From: Pseudomonas guineae
GTDB lineage: Bacteria > Pseudomonadota > Gammaproteobacteria > Pseudomonadales > Pseudomonadaceae
Length of the DNA: 64,000 nt
Direction of reading: 5' to 3'
NCBI RefSeq assembly: GCF_900113745.1
Contig: NZ_FOQL01000001.1
Coordinates: 1,054,001 to 1,118,000, forward strand
Part shown: positions 62,990 through 64,000 of the stretch, piece after piece
Position numbering within the stretch: the stretch's first letter is position 1
Layout: each line of letters begins with the position of its first letter
Notes under the pieces: generated by a model
The model's database searches: none
What the model was told of the DNA's origin: nothing
Seen by the model: the letters and a program-made list of their open reading frames with translations, nothing else
Made by a program: the position numbers and the translations under genes

Positions 62990-63867
62990 CGGCTCTCCTG
63001 CGCAAAACCCTGTGAGCTGATCCGCCATTGCGGCTGTTTTGCCAACGCTTGCAGTGTATCGGCCGACGGCTCGCCAAGTGCGGGCCAGGCATCACGCTTC
63101 CACACGACGAAATGGAAATAGGGAAACGCTCGGCCCTGATCAAGGTCATTGCTCAAGCGCCCTTCGCGCCAATACCAGCAGGTCGGGAACTCGGCGCTGC
63201 CATCGATCCAGGGAATACACCCCGAAGGCGTACTGAAAGCCTCGACGAACTCGCTACGACGGCGCCACGGGTTGAACAGCCCAACAAGGCGGAACAACGG
63301 CTGTGGGAAGTTTTTGCGCCAGAGAAAAATCCGGCTGAATGCGCCTTCGTCCAGAGCATGATGCTGCTGATCGCAGAAACGCGCCTGCCAGTTCGGCATA
63401 CGCATAAAGGCTTTGCGCATGCGCGGCACATTCCGGATCAGGCATAAATGCCCAGATACTCGCCGCTCATGGGTGGAAAACAGGTCGAAGCGCGCCAGAC
63501 GCTCGGCGGTGAAATAATCGCGTAACTGGCCGAAGACCAGATCAATGTCACCGAAGGCCCAGAAATCATAGCCCTGCAGACGATCCTGATGAATAAAGCC
63601 CAGCGCCGGTTTGATATCGCAGAGTTTGTAGGCGTTCTCCGGCGCAAACGGAATGCCCAGACGCTTGCCAACCAAGGCGCAGTAGTCGGCGTAGCTGATG
63701 CTTTCAATCCGCACATTGCTCGGCAGCTCGGCCGGCACACCACAGTCACTGAACAGCAGCCAGTCAACATCTGGGTTGCGGCAGCAGCTCTCGAGGAAAA
63801 ATGGCATCCAGAAAGGCCAGCGCCCGAAGTAGGGAATTACGAAACATATACTTGGCTGATTCATCAT
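62986..63867 (-). CDS. DUF6625-like putative glycosyltransferase
   Basis: A 293-residue protein beginning with CFVIPYFGRWPFWMPFFLES. It has a D-x-D motif in FWAFGDIDLVFGQLRDY (about 110-125) of the kind that binds the metal-sugar nucleotide in GT-A enzymes, and later a Trp-rich stretch (CWYWREGRL). I place it in the DUF6625 type by overall look; the identification is tentative. Start at 63867 has AGGA six bases upstream. It is coupled to the GT4 gene by ATGA. Confidence 0.65.
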   Translation of the reverse strand: MMNQPSICFVIPYFGRWPFWMPFFLESCCRNPDVDWLLFSDCGVPAELPSNVRIESISYADYCALVGKRLGIPFAPENAYKLCDIKPALGFIHQDRLQGYDFWAFGDIDLVFGQLRDYFTAERLARFDLFSTHERRVSGHLCLIRNVPRMRKAFMRMPNWQARFCDQQHHALDEGAFSRIFLWRKNFPQPLFRLVGLFNPWRRRSEFVEAFSTPSGCIPWIDGSAEFPTCWYWREGRLSNDLDQGRAFPYFHFVVWKRDAWPALGEPSADTLQALAKQPQWRISSQGFAQESR

Positions 63868-63920
63868 AGCGGTCCTGTCACCCGCCAAGCCCTTAAGCTC
63901 GACGGTTTTGTGTGTTGCCG

Positions 63921-64000
63921 TTAGCCGCCGAGCAGACCGAGGCGCCAGAAGGCCTCACGCACGGCATGATCGGAGAAGCCAGCTTCGAGCCGCTGCAACA
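63921..64000 (-). CDS. C-terminal end of an unidentified gene
   Basis: Reading the minus strand from the window edge gives an open frame of 25 codons ending in TAA at 63921-63923, with the last residues VREAFWRLGLLGG. Upstream sequence lies outside the window, so the family cannot be told. It stops 53 bases before the DUF6625-like start and so may be part of the same LPS operon. Confidence 0.5.
   Translation of the reverse strand, partial: LQRLEAGFSDHAVREAFWRLGLLGG

Overview
The window is chromosomal core DNA of a Pseudomonas species. The proteins read as close Pseudomonas orthologues (HflK/HflC, FimX, RhdA, Psd, ThiC, MsbA). The gene order tRNA-Leu, purA, hisZ, hflC-hflK-hflX-hfq, miaA, mutL, amiB, tsaE, nnr, queG, orn, rsgA, motAB, rhdA, psd, fimX, serB, parC, parE, cpdA, nudF, thiC, tolC, waaA, hldE, msbA, waaL is the one I know from P. 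aeruginosa and relatives. The species cannot be named from this sequence alone. I see no prophage, insertion sequence, integron, CRISPR array or rRNA.

Layout. 1-2.3 kb: tRNA-Leu(CAG) with its terminator and a chemoreceptor gene. 2.3-15.3 kb: a long minus-strand block. It carries purA and hisZ, the remains of a small DUF2065 membrane-protein gene, the hfq-hflX-hflK-hflC cluster, and miaA-mutL-amiB-tsaE-nnr (tRNA modification, mismatch repair, wall amidase, metabolite repair). 15.3-24.9 kb: queG, a TRIC-type membrane protein, orn, a membrane-anchored methyltransferase, rsgA, motA-motB behind a good FliA-type promoter, an HDOD protein, rhdA and psd. 25.2-32.9 kb: a PilZ-like protein next to fimX (c-di-GMP and type IV pili), serB, an AhpA/Smp-like membrane protein and a PqiC-like lipoprotein. 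33.0-41.5 kb: topoisomerase IV genes parC and parE with an aspartic protease and a phytase-like protein between them, then yqiA, cpdA, yqiB and nudF. 41.6-45.1 kb: TPP-riboswitch-controlled thiC followed by the probable pyrimidine-precursor transporter cytX. 45.3-52.5 kb: tolC, waaA, a divergent LysR/SMR pair, an oxidoreductase pair and a conserved protein of unknown function. 52.5-64 kb: LPS and envelope genes, namely hldE, dnpA-like, mig-14-like, msbA, waaL, a small kinase, and a run of glycosyltransferase and acetyltransferase genes that continues past the window edge.

Most genes are packed into operons with ATGA or TGATG overlaps. Several genes start with TTG or GTG behind strong ribosome binding sites (hflX, serB, cpdA, tsaE, the chemoreceptor). 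The only gene-free stretch above 300 bases that holds no gene remnant is thiC-tolC (44907-45322). It contains the TPP riboswitch, a thiC promoter candidate and a repeated-hexamer site upstream of tolC. The hisZ-hflC gap (311 bases) holds the DUF2065 pseudogene and two hairpins.

The most notable items are the decayed DUF2065 gene, a 140-bp MITE-like element with perfect 14-bp terminal inverted repeats directly upstream of hldE (a second fragment may lie at the window start), and a conserved protein at 51.6 kb with a distorted Nudix-like motif. Others are a FimX whose EAL domain keeps the signature EAL but has lost catalytic residues, and a little-known sugar-transfer cluster at the right end. 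I found no clear evidence of a wholly new multi-gene system.
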